From assembly GCF_004193775.1 (NCBI RefSeq), contig NC_041019.1, forward strand, positions 1,371,501 to 1,435,500: a DNA stretch of 64,000 nt, read 5' to 3'. Source of the DNA: Glycine soja (taxonomy: Eukaryota > Streptophyta > Magnoliopsida > Fabales > Fabaceae). The translations under genes were made by a program, and so were the position numbers. This document shows, one piece after another, positions 41,301-54,600 of this stretch. The notes beneath the pieces were generated by a model, which was given only the letters and a program-made list of their open reading frames with translations, did not search any database and had not been told where the DNA came from. Every line of letters begins with the position of its first letter. The stretch's first letter is position 1.

Positions 41301-41549
41301 AAAAATAAGTTTATAATTAACCAATAATTAATGGCTTTTAATTCAAATTCTTCTTACTTTAATATTGTATTAAAAGATACATTATTTTCTAAATCTGATA
41401 TTTTTATTTTTAGAAATTAAAATTCATAAATATAATAAATAAACATTTAATAATCAATTAATGAATAGATAAATTAAAACACTCATTAACTACACTATAA
41501 ACCTATTACACTTTCCCAATACTTAATAATAAATACATTACGAATTTAA
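29341..41549. other. AT-rich intergenic spacer, about 12 kb
   Basis: No gene is supported. A 20-A run sits near 30566-30585. A minus-strand stretch at 38.1-38.6 kb is slightly less AT-rich but has no domain I can name. Frame 35069-35377 (102 codons, plus) lacks family resemblance. The region 40.4-40.7 kb is more GC-rich and contains a G-box core CACGTG near 40515, without a linked gene. Diverged direct repeats at 32.7-33.8 kb are listed separately. Confidence 0.5.
32733..33840. repeat. Dispersed imperfect direct repeats
   Basis: A unit of about 60 bp beginning with tattttagataaatta and running through atggttatgtaatctt to aatgtttat occurs at about 32738-32793 and again at about 33780-33833. 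A second pair containing atgtcattttctaaaa occurs near 33067 and 33416. Shorter related pieces lie near 32716-32733 and 32810-32850. They are direct repeats with moderate divergence, of unknown origin. Confidence 0.6.
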
Positions 41550-42198
41550 ACGTTAAAGGGCACATGTTAATGTGTAATAAATGATGGTTGGTCCCCACTT
41601 ATTATACTTTGGAAAAAACAGCATCATAAATGTGTCTCATAAAAAATTTAAAGACAAAATTACCCTCAACTATATGACACACATAGTGTGCTTTTGAACT
41701 TCCTACTTTAAATACACGCGCCTCAAAATTGCTAAACTGAAGAGTTTCTTTTTTTCTGACTTTTTTGTCTCTTTACTGAGTATGAAGCACCTGCGTAGCA
41801 TCTTTTGCAAAATAAAAGTATTTTTTCATCCCTTCATTAACATTGCTGGAATTTTTTAATTTAAATAAATAATAAAAACTAATTCAAAATATATTAGCAA
41901 TTCAAATGAAATAATACCATTCCAATACAAAAAATATCCAAAAAGAGGTTCAAATGTTTAATTAAAATAAAAAACTCATAAAAAATAGATCCAGGGCCTT
42001 CATGCCTATGCCAACATCAGCTTTCTTTTCTAAACTCTGAAGTATCATTCCACATGCTACATTGCCAACATATTCCTGTTAGAAACAAAGGGTAGAAACA
42101 AACAAAATATTATTAATTATCGGATATACATAATCCTACAAAAGTATATTAAACTAGAAATCTAAAGAATTTAATAAATGAAATGAAAAAATATGTAC

Positions 42199-44677
42199 CT
42201 AAACTTTTGGAAGAAGAATTGGATTTAAATTTGCATCTTTACAAATTTTTTTCTTCTTGTTTGTGTGACCAGAAAATTGAGTATTTTCTTTTAGAGGACA
42301 TGTAACAATATTATGTCCTACATCTTTGCACAATCCACAAGTATTCATGTTATGTGATAGCTCTTTTCCACCTTTAAGACGTCTTCGTTTGGGACGACCT
42401 TTTGTTTTGGAAGGTGGAGGACAGTGAACAACATCGACTTGTTCCTCAAAGACAACATTGACTTGTTGGGGATCTACTTCATCATCGTCATGTGATGTTT
42501 GAAGCCGCCATCGTGACGGCAAGTAGTTAGAAGGGATTTCATGACAATCTTTATGAAGAAAAATACTGAGAATGTGACGACATAATATACCCCAAAACTC
42601 AAAATACTTGCAACTACATGTAGCTATTTTACCATCCCCAAAGACCATGTGTTTTCTACTATTAGCATCTTTATAATACCGCAACACAAATTCATTACCA
42701 TTTTCATGATGAATTGAATATTGGGTGGACCTTTCAAACTCCTCTTGAAACTTCTGAAAAGCAAATCTTGTAAGAACACCATGAGCTTGCTCTTGCAAGG
42801 GTGACATAAGCTTCAAGTTAATTCTTTTGCACTTTTCTAACATTATGTCATGGTCTTCTTTTTGCTTAATATCATCAATCGCTACATCAACTTGAAATTA
42901 ATTTAAATTAATCAACGTATAAGATTAGAAGTGAAAAGTACTAATATATTGGCAATTACACCATACCTGCTTTGTAAAGTCACTTAAACTTGTGTGAGAA
43001 TTTATAAATCTTTTAATAAATGCATTAATACTCTCTGATCTTCCGGTAGTTGTCATCCCACCAAAGAAATGGTCACGAAGATAAGCGAGTGCCCAGTAAT
43101 TCCTGATTTCATACAATCCTTTCACATGTTTATTTGACTGCAAGTTATACTTAGCAACAACTTTTGGCCATTGATGCTCAAATTCTTCACATGTCTCCAA
43201 TTTATACAACTCGTAAAAATCAGAACACCATTTTGAATATTTGTCCCGAAGTATAGCATTAAACCAACTACTAAACTTAAAAGTGATGTGCCATATGCAA
43301 AAACTATGTTTTTTTGATGGCAAGTCTTTTGAAATTGCTTCTTTCATCCATGGATCTTGATCCGTTAGTATAGTCTTTGGTGGCTTCTTCATCAAAGATA
43401 TAAAAGTCTAAAGAAAATTTAGAAGCGTTAAAAAAAGTATTAATTAGAAACTAAGATACCATCATTAAAGAAACAATAATAATAAGCTTAGAAGTTACCT
43501 TCATTAACCAACGAAATGCAGATATTGTTTCATTTCGTAAGAGTGCACAACCAAAAAGTACAGTCTTCCCATGACTATTCATACCCACAAAAATCCCAAA
43601 TGGCATTTCATAAGAATTGACCTTGTATGTAGTATCAAACACAACAACATCACCATATTTTTGGTACCAATCAGAGCAAGAAGCAGGAGACCAAAAAATA
43701 TGCTCTAACCTTCTCTCTTCATCAAGTGTATATGCATACTGAAATTTAGAGCAACTCTTTTTTGCATCCTCACAGTACTTGAGAAGATCTTTGGCATCAT
43801 TTCTTTCAACTTTTTTCTTGGTTTTCACAAAAAGATTACGAATGTCCCTTTCAATAAATGGAAGATAACCATGCTTCACATTTTTCTCTAATTCTATGAC
43901 ACGCATCAATTGTCTAACTGAAAGCCCCCCTTCTTTTAACAAGAAAATGCGTTCAATATCATCTTCAGAGATAGTTCGGTTAGCCGGTAAAAAACGCACT
44001 TCTGATTGGGTTAGCAAAACATGGTTATGTTCAACAACAAACTTTGTAACTCGCCACTCACTTGGAAATATATCATGAGACTTCTGCAATGAAATTCTTA
44101 AATAAGCTTTACATTCACACCTTGTTGATTCTCTGTTTCTCTGTTCTTTTAATGGTTCTATGATTTTCAACGAGCTTCTACCTTCACGATGGCAAAAAAA
44201 ATCACGCCTCCTCATAATTCCATTTCGTTTGATGAATCTACCTTTTCGAACAGAGAACCCATGCTGATATGCATACCTCTTATAAAATGCAAATGCTTCT
44301 TCCTCGCTAAGAAAAATTTGACCAACAAAAGGAACAATATTTGTCTCATTATAAGTTTCATCTCTATCAACTTCTTCTGCAAATTCATTTATCTCAATAT
44401 TCTGACTAGAAGACACAATATTTTCTTTCTCATAAGTTTCAATTTCCTCAACTTCTAATACATCATTTGCCACAATATCATGATCAAAATGTTCACTAAC
44501 TGTTCCTGAATAACCATTCTCTAAAGAAATATCTTCAATTGGATATTCATTTAAATCAACATTTATTTTATCGGTGCTCATATCTCTAGTACTAGTACTA
44601 CCTTCCCCCATTGTGTTATTTATGGTGCTCATATCTCTAGTACTAGTATTACCTTCACCCATTGTGTTATTTATCAT
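42199..44677 (-). CDS. FAR1-related MULE transposase, three or four exons, probably damaged
   Basis: Exons read 44677-43499, 43407-42967 and about 42890-42199. The product, about 770 residues, has a FAR1 DNA-binding domain at about 128-221 (CHREG, CECKAYLR, EHNH). A MULE transposase domain follows, with a first catalytic Asp in VVVFDTTYKVN (Asp348) and a second in TILTDQD (Asp409 or 411). The CIWH motif, a SWIM zinc finger (CSCKYFEFWGILCRH) and a C-terminal CCHC knuckle (CGLCKDVGHNIVTC) complete it. It sits inside terminal inverted repeats, so it is a transposon gene and not a domesticated FHY3/FAR1. Intron 1 is canonical. At intron 2 the donor is CAG/GTATGG, but the in-phase acceptor reads TTTCAA instead of TTTCAG, so normal joining appears broken. 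A possible fourth exon lies at 42075-41962, reached if a donor within the AAAGTTTAG end is used. The N-terminus carries a 17-codon duplication. Confidence 0.82.
44574..44675 (-). repeat. 51-bp tandem duplication at the transposase N-terminus
   Basis: Two adjacent 51-bp copies (44574-44624 and 44625-44675) differ at two positions (T/C and A/C). They encode two in-frame 17-residue units of the type NTMGEGxTSTRDMS at the very start of the protein. Because the length is a multiple of three, the frame is preserved. Confidence 0.95.
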
Positions 44678-45165
44678 CTACAAATAAAAATAATAAATAG
44701 AAAAATATATTACAAAACTCTATATATATATATATATATATTTTGCAAGTGTCCAAAAAACACATGTGATTGGCGAGAGCAATGGAGAAAAAAAAAAGCT
44801 TGATAAAAGTACCTGATATTGTGCCTTTGAGCTACGAAGAAAAGACTGTGCATGTGGGCTTTGAAGAAAAGACAAATCCATGGTTAATAATTCAATCTAT
44901 CAATGTGTTTTTCATAAGAGCATATGGTGGTAGAGAGGAATTGAAAAGAAATGTGCAAAGTGGTGGAAGTAGTACAGACTCTCGAACAAATTAGCGGGAA
45001 ACTAACAAAATCTAGGAAGAAAATAGACACAGTATGTGTTAAATGAGTGAGGGTAATTTTGGCATAAAATAATTAAAAGCACACTTTTTTATATTTATTT
45101 GACTGAAGTTAATTTTCTCTTTGTCCAAAATAAAATAGGTGGGACCATGAGCCATTTATTACTCC

Positions 45166-45194
45166 TTAACATGTGCCTTAAGGGCACATGTTAA
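45166..45194. repeat. Palindrome at the outer end of the right MULE terminus
   Basis: TTAACATGTGCC and GGCACATGTTAA form perfect 12-bp arms around a 5-base spacer (TTAAG). The arms repeat the motif found once near the left terminus. Such hairpin-forming ends may be part of the transposase binding site or may mark an end duplication. Confidence 0.9.
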
Positions 45195-45396
45195 CATTGC
45201 CCAACTTTAAAATACTCCAAAACAAGTTTAAGTTGAAAATAATAGTCACTAGGAGACAAGCAAATGAACAAATTTGATTGGCGCATGTCAAAATGGACAG
45301 TTTATACTATTTGGGATTGAGAATGGCCAAGCCAAGAAACGCTGCGCTTTGAAATGGAGCATTTTCAGAAATAACCCGCAACCCACTCAAATTGTG

Positions 45397-45404
45397 ACAC
45401 GTGT
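45397..45404 (+). promoter_or_regulatory. G-box/ABRE-like site ACACGTGT in the MIPS promoter
   Basis: A perfect 8-bp palindrome with the CACGTG core lies just upstream of the TATA box of the MIPS gene and about 185 bp before its start codon. bZIP and bHLH factors bind such sites. Function here is inferred from position. Confidence 0.5.
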
Positions 45405-45425
45405 ATACCTACTCGCTCGTTCCTC

Positions 45426-45433
45426 TATATATA
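45426..45433 (+). promoter_or_regulatory. TATA box of the MIPS gene
   Basis: TATATATA about 155 bp upstream of the MIPS start codon, about 22 bp downstream of the G-box. It predicts transcription starting near 45460, leaving a leader of about 130 bp that contains a CT-rich (TTC)n stretch. Strong motif, sensible spacing. Confidence 0.6.
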
Positions 45434-45587
45434 GGTCTTCCTTCCCCTGTATTCAGGGGCATCCAACAACCGTTCACAAATCTTTTTCTAAGTGTAGTAG
45501 AGGAGAGGAACCGCGCCAACCCTCTCTTCTTCTTCTTCTTCAATCCTTTTATAACATTTATAGTTTCATTCTTAATCGTTGGGAAAA

Positions 45588-48204
<2,617 letters not shown>

Positions 48205-49713
48205 CGCATGGGATAGAATAATAATTTTGTTGGGGTAGCCTATCCGAATGGTTTATGTTAATAATATGTTTGCTTATGATTTTGCAAGTGTAATTGATTG
48301 CATCTTCTCATTAATGCTTTAGAGCAGGACATATTCTGTTTTCTAGGGACATGAATGAATGTAGTATAATTTTGTGTACTTTATCCTCTTACCCTTCTCC
48401 ATTTTTAGTATATTTTTTAGTGGCAAGCGACAACATTAATATACTTACATCACGGTGTAACGTTAAAAAGTATTTTCTTAAAACCTGCAAAATCAGATAT
48501 TACAATAGAAACTACATGGTTACAATAATTCTTTACAAGTCAAAAATGAAATATCAATCCTCATGCGATTAAAATTGATGCTATAAGCCTCTATTTCAAG
48601 CCGATCATCACTGGCTCTGAATGGTCACTGGTCCAAACACCTTTATTTAAAACCAAAGGAATACTCCAGGAACTGTAGCCAACCTCAACCTCCACTTCGG
48701 TTCATAAGGGCTGGGATCATTTTGAAATATTGCAGTATCAATTTTTGGTGCTTAGATTTTGCAATATGCCTGTCGTGCTTTTGACTTTGTTAATGTCAAG
48801 GCAAGGTTTCCTTAAGCAATTGGTTTCCATTGCTGCAGTAAGTTGCCTTCTCTTCTTTAAGATAAAAGTTGGAATACACAGTGCAACAATAAAACTACTG
48901 ATATTGACTGCTATTTAGAAGGGAACCGTTTGAGATTATCTCTTGGTGCAGAACTCAATACTTGATATCCTGCAAATGTTCTGGCCGTGACATCAAAATT
49001 TTACAATAACTCATGTACCCTGTTGAAGTAACTGATCTAAATCTCCTTAGTTTTTATATTCTTTATTTAAAGTTTCTCTCATTGGCTTCATTCTGATTGT
49101 TCCACATACTCTTGGATTTAGTACCTATCAGCATGCTTCTGTTGTTAGGACGACTATTGGTTTTCAGTGATATTGGCAAGAAACAACACTATCGCAATCA
49201 ACCATACCAGAGCAGAATTGTTTGAATGAAAACGAGCCACGTTGTACAGACAGCAAAAATAATTCGAGACACCATTAGTCATTAGACTCTTCTTCTTGTT
49301 TCAACATCAGTACTCACAACCATCGGAGTCCAAAAGCACACGAGCTTGGGTGGTAAATTAAAAAATATATATTAACACCATAAGGATATTGATTAAGAAA
49401 TTTAAAGTACAAATATTTTTATTGAAAGGTGAAAAATTACATTATCCATTGTTTTTTATATTCTTTTATTATTTACACACTGAATATTTTTTTTTTAAAA
49501 TTTATATCCTAAACATAGTAGTTAAGAAGAACCTAAATAAAATATTCGGTGAACCGTGATGCATTTGTGCCCTTTACCGTAGCAGTCCACAATTGTACTA
49601 GAACCATTGGCTCACTTGTAAGGCATCGCATGGTCATCATTTCAAGTTTCAATCAAGATTTGGACAAAAAAATAAAAGATGCTATCGTTATAGTGATGCA
49701 TAGTAATCACTTA
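48205..49713. other. Region downstream of MIPS with exon-like fragments on minus
   Basis: After the MIPS 3' flank, the minus strand shows short stretches with protein-like composition. One is a 34-codon frame at 48751-48647 that includes the string PYEPKWRLRLATVPG. Another is at about 48991-48911, with FAGYQVLSSAPRDNLKRF. A third is at 49275-49208, a hydrophobic peptide starting MVSRIIFAV and followed by a GTATGG donor-like site. I cannot identify the family or build a consistent gene, so this may be a decayed gene or coincidence. Confidence 0.3.
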
Positions 49714-49956
49714 GAGCATCTCCAATCCAGCAATTCACTTGGGTAGTTTAAAATGGCACCCATATGTACACATTATTCACTCTTACTTTTCTTAAACCTT
49801 TGAACACTTAATTTTCATAATGGAACAACTCTCTTTAAGAGTTTCCAATGGGGTCCACAAAAAATTATTTTATTACTAAAAATAAATATCTTAAAAACAA
49901 ACACCTTTGAGCAGTTATTTTTTATTTTTTTAATATCTTAAAAACAAATAGCACCG

Positions 49957-50534
49957 GTTAGACATGACAATGGGACGGGGGACGGGTATTGTCTCCCCAA
50001 TCTCCGACCTTAACTCCTCAACATGTCCCCATACCCATACCCGTTAGGTATCGTGTATTCCCGACCCGTTAGGTATCGTGTATTCCCGACTCCATCCCAT
50101 ACCCAATTCAAATTAGAAAAATAATTATTTTTGTAAAGAAAATATTAAAAATTTGATTTTAGAAAAAATAAATTGATTGTTAAACATTTATTTTTAACTA
50201 CTTATATATCAATAAATTTATTATAGCGCATGTGTCTACAAAAATTGTTAAGAAAAGAATATTAAATTATGTAAAAATTTCAAAATAAAATTAACTAGTA
50301 ATAAAAATTCTAGGCCTTTTGATTAAATTATCCAAAAATTCTAAAAATTTTAAGTGGCAGGGTGGGTCCAGGTTTGGGATCGGGGCGGATGTAGTAATCT
50401 CATACCCGTATTTGTACTCGACTTTTGGTTATCAGGAAAAATCCGAACCTGAACCCATACTCGATCAACTCGTGTATTACCCGTCAAAGTCGAAACGGAT
50501 TCGAACGGGTACAAATTTTCTTGCCATGTCTAAC
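49957..50534. mobile_element. Nested non-autonomous element with GTTAGACATG termini
   Basis: The left end reads GTTAGACATGACAA and the right end TTGCCATGTCTAAC, a 14-bp inverted repeat with one mismatch. The interior is rich in GGGxACGGG and ACCCGT motifs on both sides of an AT-rich centre, a composition seen in a common plant repeat class. No clear target duplication was found. The frame 50319-50558 lies inside it and is not a gene. Confidence 0.55.
50040..50089. repeat. Exact 25-bp tandem duplication inside the nested element
   Basis: Two identical 25-bp units beginning CCCGTTAGGTATCG at 50040-50064 and 50065-50089, directly visible. Confidence 0.95.
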
Positions 50535-50663
50535 ACCAGTGATAGAGTAAGCAACTAATGCTTAAAGAGAAAAATAATTAATGCGTGTGCAATAAAGAAT
50601 ACTTATTAGACAACGTTGTTTGTGGAACTCAAATGCTTGGGGAATAATACATTAAAGTTGCTC

Positions 50664-51435
50664 TTATTTAATTAGTTCTCTTATGGACAATTATCTTATT
50701 TAACGGTGTCTTCGTAGGAAGAAAATAAATAAGTGAGAAATAAGATAAATAAAAATAGAAGAGAGTAATAGAGTGAATAAAAATAGGTAAGAAATAAGAT
50801 AGGATAATAGAAATAAGAGTTTTGGGTTTCAGAGAAATAAGGAAAAAATAGAAAGAGAAATAAGAAAAAAAAAAACGTTTTTAACAAAGAGTTGATTGTT
50901 TTTTTTAAACAATTAATTGTTTTTGCGAACACGATCGATTGTCACCGCTGAAATAAGAAAAACAATCAATTTTCATTAGTAGATAATCAGTTATTTTTTT
51001 GGTGAGAAGCGTTTACAGTTCATTTTTTCTTGTTTTTTCAGAGAAATGAAAATATACGTGTAGGACTCACCTTTTTATTTTTTTTTTATTTTTATGTCTC
51101 TTTTCTCATATTTTCCTCCTACCAAACATACTCCAAAACCTCCCATCTCTCCTCTATCTCTTCTCTATCTCCTAGAACTCGGCCAATCCATTGTGGCAAA
51201 TGGGCCAGACCAGACTGGTGAAATGTTGGCCCAAAAAGGCCTGCTATTATTTTTATAAAAAATTCTTATAAAATACCTATAAATTAATGGAAAAAAGGGG
51301 AACACTTTTAGTATTTTCCTTGTTCTCTATCCTATTTCCCCATTATTTTCCTGATACCAAACGAACCGTAAAGGACAACTCCATTCTTGCATATCTAGAA
51401 GTCCCATTTTCTTTCTTGTAAACCAAAAAAGTTTA
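50664..51435. other. Spacer of uncertain, repeat-like origin
   Basis: Contains purine-rich stretches built on gaaataagata and a poly-pyrimidine zone at 51060-51180. No gene is supported, and I could not define a bounded element. Confidence 0.4.
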
Positions 51436-51649
51436 GGGTTTTTCTCTGTGCATCCAACACTATTGCTGGTACACCCAGCACAATAGTGTAATTCCAATTT
51501 TGTCTTTCTGTAAAGCTGATAACGGATTGGCCAATCCTTATTGGGCTTACGGATTGTCAATTTGTATTAGCTTTATGGAAGGTCAAAATTGGAATTGCAC
51601 ATGTTATGCTGGGTGTACCAGCAATTTGCTGGTGTGCAAAGCAATGCCC
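51436..51649. mobile_element. Mutator-type MITE, 214 bp, with perfect 9-bp TSD
   Basis: Same family as the element at 5664-6076. Exact 9-bp duplications AAAAGTTTA flank it (51427-51435 and 51650-51658). The ends are inverted repeats of about 55 bp with shared TTGCTGGTACACCCAGCA, and the centre has ACGGATTGGCCAATCC. The left terminus reads GGGTTTTTCTCTGTGC where the right reads GGGCATTGC inverted, so the left end has mutated. It lacks the AT-rich core of the longer copy. Confidence 0.92.
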
Positions 51650-51658
51650 AAAAGTTTA

Positions 51659-54600
51659 AGGCATATTTGGATTAGTTCTTCTGGGCCTTTTTTTACAATA
51701 ATTTGGTGCAAATAATACTGACTTGTAACAAGTCCAAAAGATTAGCACGGTCCATTTTCCTTCGTAAAAAACGAGTAGGATCCAACCATATGCCCAAGAA
51801 TAAACAAGCAGAAGCAGGACAGGAGTGTATACTCTGCCTTTTACAGATGCCATTTTTTAAAATAATTTCTGACATAAATTTATATTGTAGTATAACATCT
51901 ATATCTTTAATGTATGGATAAAATTAAGAAATTTTCCCTTTGATTGAAAACAGACTAGGAAGAAAGGGACGCAAGAGACAAAGAGAGACCTTTAATCTCA
52001 ATAGCCTATAGAGCTAATTTACATTATGCTTCCAACCAAAACTTTTACATCCATGTTTTTTTGGTCTTGGAAGGAGGGCGAGGGGATCCATATTTTATTT
52101 ACTAGCCGCATAATGAAAATTCATGTAAATCAGGAAAACCAATCGCAAAGAAAAAAAAAATTCACTTAATTTGCCTTAAAAAAATCACTTAATTTACATT
52201 ACATTTTCATTGATAAATTAATTGTGTGGATATTCAATTGTTGTAGACTAAAATTTCTCCTTTCTCAAAATCAACATTATATGACATGATTCACAAGTAA
52301 TCTTATTATTTAAGTATTTAGTCAGAAGTTCAATATGAATAAAAAAATATTTGTTAGGAGATGCTAAGTTCTTATCTGATTAGATCTTTCTACTTGAAAA
52401 TTATGAAATTTAATTAATTATATTTGAACAAAAAAGTCATAAGCAAGATAAAAATTGTGTGGAAAGTAATTCATCAACAGCCATAAAATTGAAGAGTTTA
52501 ATGGATTGTGAAATTCATTTTTAAGTGAATTTCACCGTGTTTATGATTTTTTTAGATTTGAAGATTAGATCTGTTTCATAGTGTTTATATAGTTGAATTT
52601 AAATGAATAAATTTCACATTTTGAATTACTAAGACTAAAATATTTTTTTTTTTAAAAAAATACTACACAAATTTTGTATTAATATAGAAGACAAAAATAT
52701 ATTTTAGTATATATATATATATATTATTGATTAAATAATGAAATGACTATGACATCAGGTAGCAACTACGTACCTTTGATAAACAAGGGGAATCATTTTG
52801 CTTTGTTTATTGCAACTTACGAGAAAAAGTAAATAAGAATATGGATGATCCTGTAAAAAGAAAAAAAAAAAAGAATATGAGAGAGAATCAGCAACGTTGA
52901 CATGATTTACGCTTTTATTAGTCAATAACTTATTTCTTTATACTCTAATTCTTACCTCACAATCCACAACCCTCTAAAATATTGAAGTATGTTCAAGCAA
53001 CTGAAGTAAGCCTTCAACAATGGCTACAACTTGAGTAATAATGGGTGCAGCTGAAGGAATTTGCTTATATGTATCAATTGCATTCTCATTGACAAAGTGC
53101 AAAGATTATTAATAAGCGACACATGAAACAGCTCATAGTTTTTCTCTTTCCAATTGAATGAAATCTGAACTGGATTCTGATAATAGTAATAGAGAGATAA
53201 AGACAGGGCGATGAAGAAAGGGTCCAAAGAGAATCTGAACATATGTTGAAATTTGAGATTTCCCCATCTACATCTGCCTGAATATTATGAGATTGTGTCT
53301 GTGATGATTGGACCGCAGTTTAAACTTTAAAATCAAGATCGTGGGGTTTTTGAACTAGGTATCTCCTTGTTGTGTGGGCCTCCTCCTAAAAAGTGAGGCC
53401 TAATTTATTACCACATCTAGTGTGCTTCATAGTCACACCTTTTGCTTTGCTGCTTGGTTTTTATTTTTTCACTTTCCAGGGAAAATACAAAGCATCACTG
53501 ATTAAGTACCAGCACTGCATTATTATTGATGCAACTAAACTTCATCTCAATTAAATGAACAAAACCCATATGGGGGGGACCTCAGCTATGTAGTAGAGTC
53601 ATTCCAATTAATGTTAGAGATTACTTGGTCCCATTGTGACAAAAAGAGCTGTGACTTTATGCGTCTTGGTCATGTCCCTACGCCCTTGCCTTTCACCACT
53701 AAACCCCAATTTAGTCCGTTTCAGTTTTTATGATAATTGGAGACATCTTGTCCTATTCTATTCCAATATTTCAAAGTTTATTTAAGCCCACCGGCAACCT
53801 TGCTACACGAATTAATTCTTGCCATCACCATCATTAACTAAATTAATTTAACTAAACATATGAAAGGCCGTGAACAATTTTGACACTACTATTCTATTGG
53901 TCTATAATACTACTTTACATCGGTGAGAGTGGAATGTCCAAGCACATATATTAACTATTCGAAGATGGGTTTTAGGGTAGGGACCACGGCGATTCCATAA
54001 CGTAATGTCCATATTTCGGGGCACTAAATAAAACATCACGGGCAAGAGGGGGGAAAAATAAAGAGAAGAAATACCAATGAAAAGCATTTCATGATTTCAA
54101 GACATAACTAAGAGGAAGAAAGTGCTACTTGGCATTACATAACCAAGTTCCCGCGTGGATCCTTGAAGGTGATGAGTAATGAGTTGATGCACCATCAATC
54201 TCCTTCCTTCATTCATGAAATATTTTATTTCATTGATTGAACTTTTTAATTACTTTCGGGAGAAAAAAACAAGAGGGAAGGGAATGTGCATGCTTCCGTG
54301 CCCCTCAGATCTACCATTCAATGAGAGGGCGATAAAGTAGTGGAATAAATAAATTAAAGTTTGAGATTCTTGTTTTAGTTCCATAGCTCATTTCCATCGC
54401 TTTTACGATTTTAACGTGGGTCCAACATGTATGTTAGCATTGTTGCATTTAATTTTGTCAACTGCCTCTCTATTACGTTTACCACTTTGCAAAAGTAGCG
54501 CAATAAGTTTAGACATGGTGTTAACGTAGTACGTCATAAAGCTCATAGATATATCACTGATGTACTAGTATGAGTTTTATTTTCTAGGGTGAGGGAGAGC

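Larger units (their letters stand above)
41550..45202 (-). mobile_element. Mutator-like element (FAR1/Jittery-type MULE), about 3.65 kb
   Basis: The left end (about 41550-41675) and the inverted right end (about 45047-45202) align over about 120 bp. Shared blocks include GGCACATGTTAA, AGTAATAAATG or TGTAATAAATG, GGTCCCCAC/GGTCCCACC, TTTGGA and AAAATTACCCTCA. The element encloses a single FAR1-type transposase gene on minus, so it looks like an originally autonomous MULE. The right end extends further than the left, to TTAACATTGCCC at 45202, with a short palindrome. I could not find a convincing 9-bp target duplication; the best candidates, GAATTTAAA and AACTTTAAA, match 7 of 9. This may reflect age or a truncated left end. 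Exact boundaries are therefore uncertain by some tens of bases. Confidence 0.8.
49714..50663. mobile_element. Probable Tourist- or hAT-like MITE with a nested insertion
   Basis: The left end is GAGCATCTCCAAT (49714) and the right end ATTAAAGTTGCTC (50663). They are imperfect inverted repeats, each flanked by TTA (49711-49713 and 50664-50666). GAGCATCTCCAAT termini are common in plant MITEs, and a 3-bp TTA duplication fits the PIF/Harbinger type. The element at 49957-50534 splits it. Confidence is limited by the short, diverged ends. Confidence 0.5.

Noticed and set aside
44770..44994. 74-codon plus frame inside the MULE
   Set aside because: It lies antisense to the transposase leader within the element and matches no family.
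41541..45211. 9-bp target duplication GAATTTAAA / AACTTTAAA for the MULE
   Set aside because: Only 7 of 9 bases match in AT-rich DNA, so it is not convincing as a target duplication.
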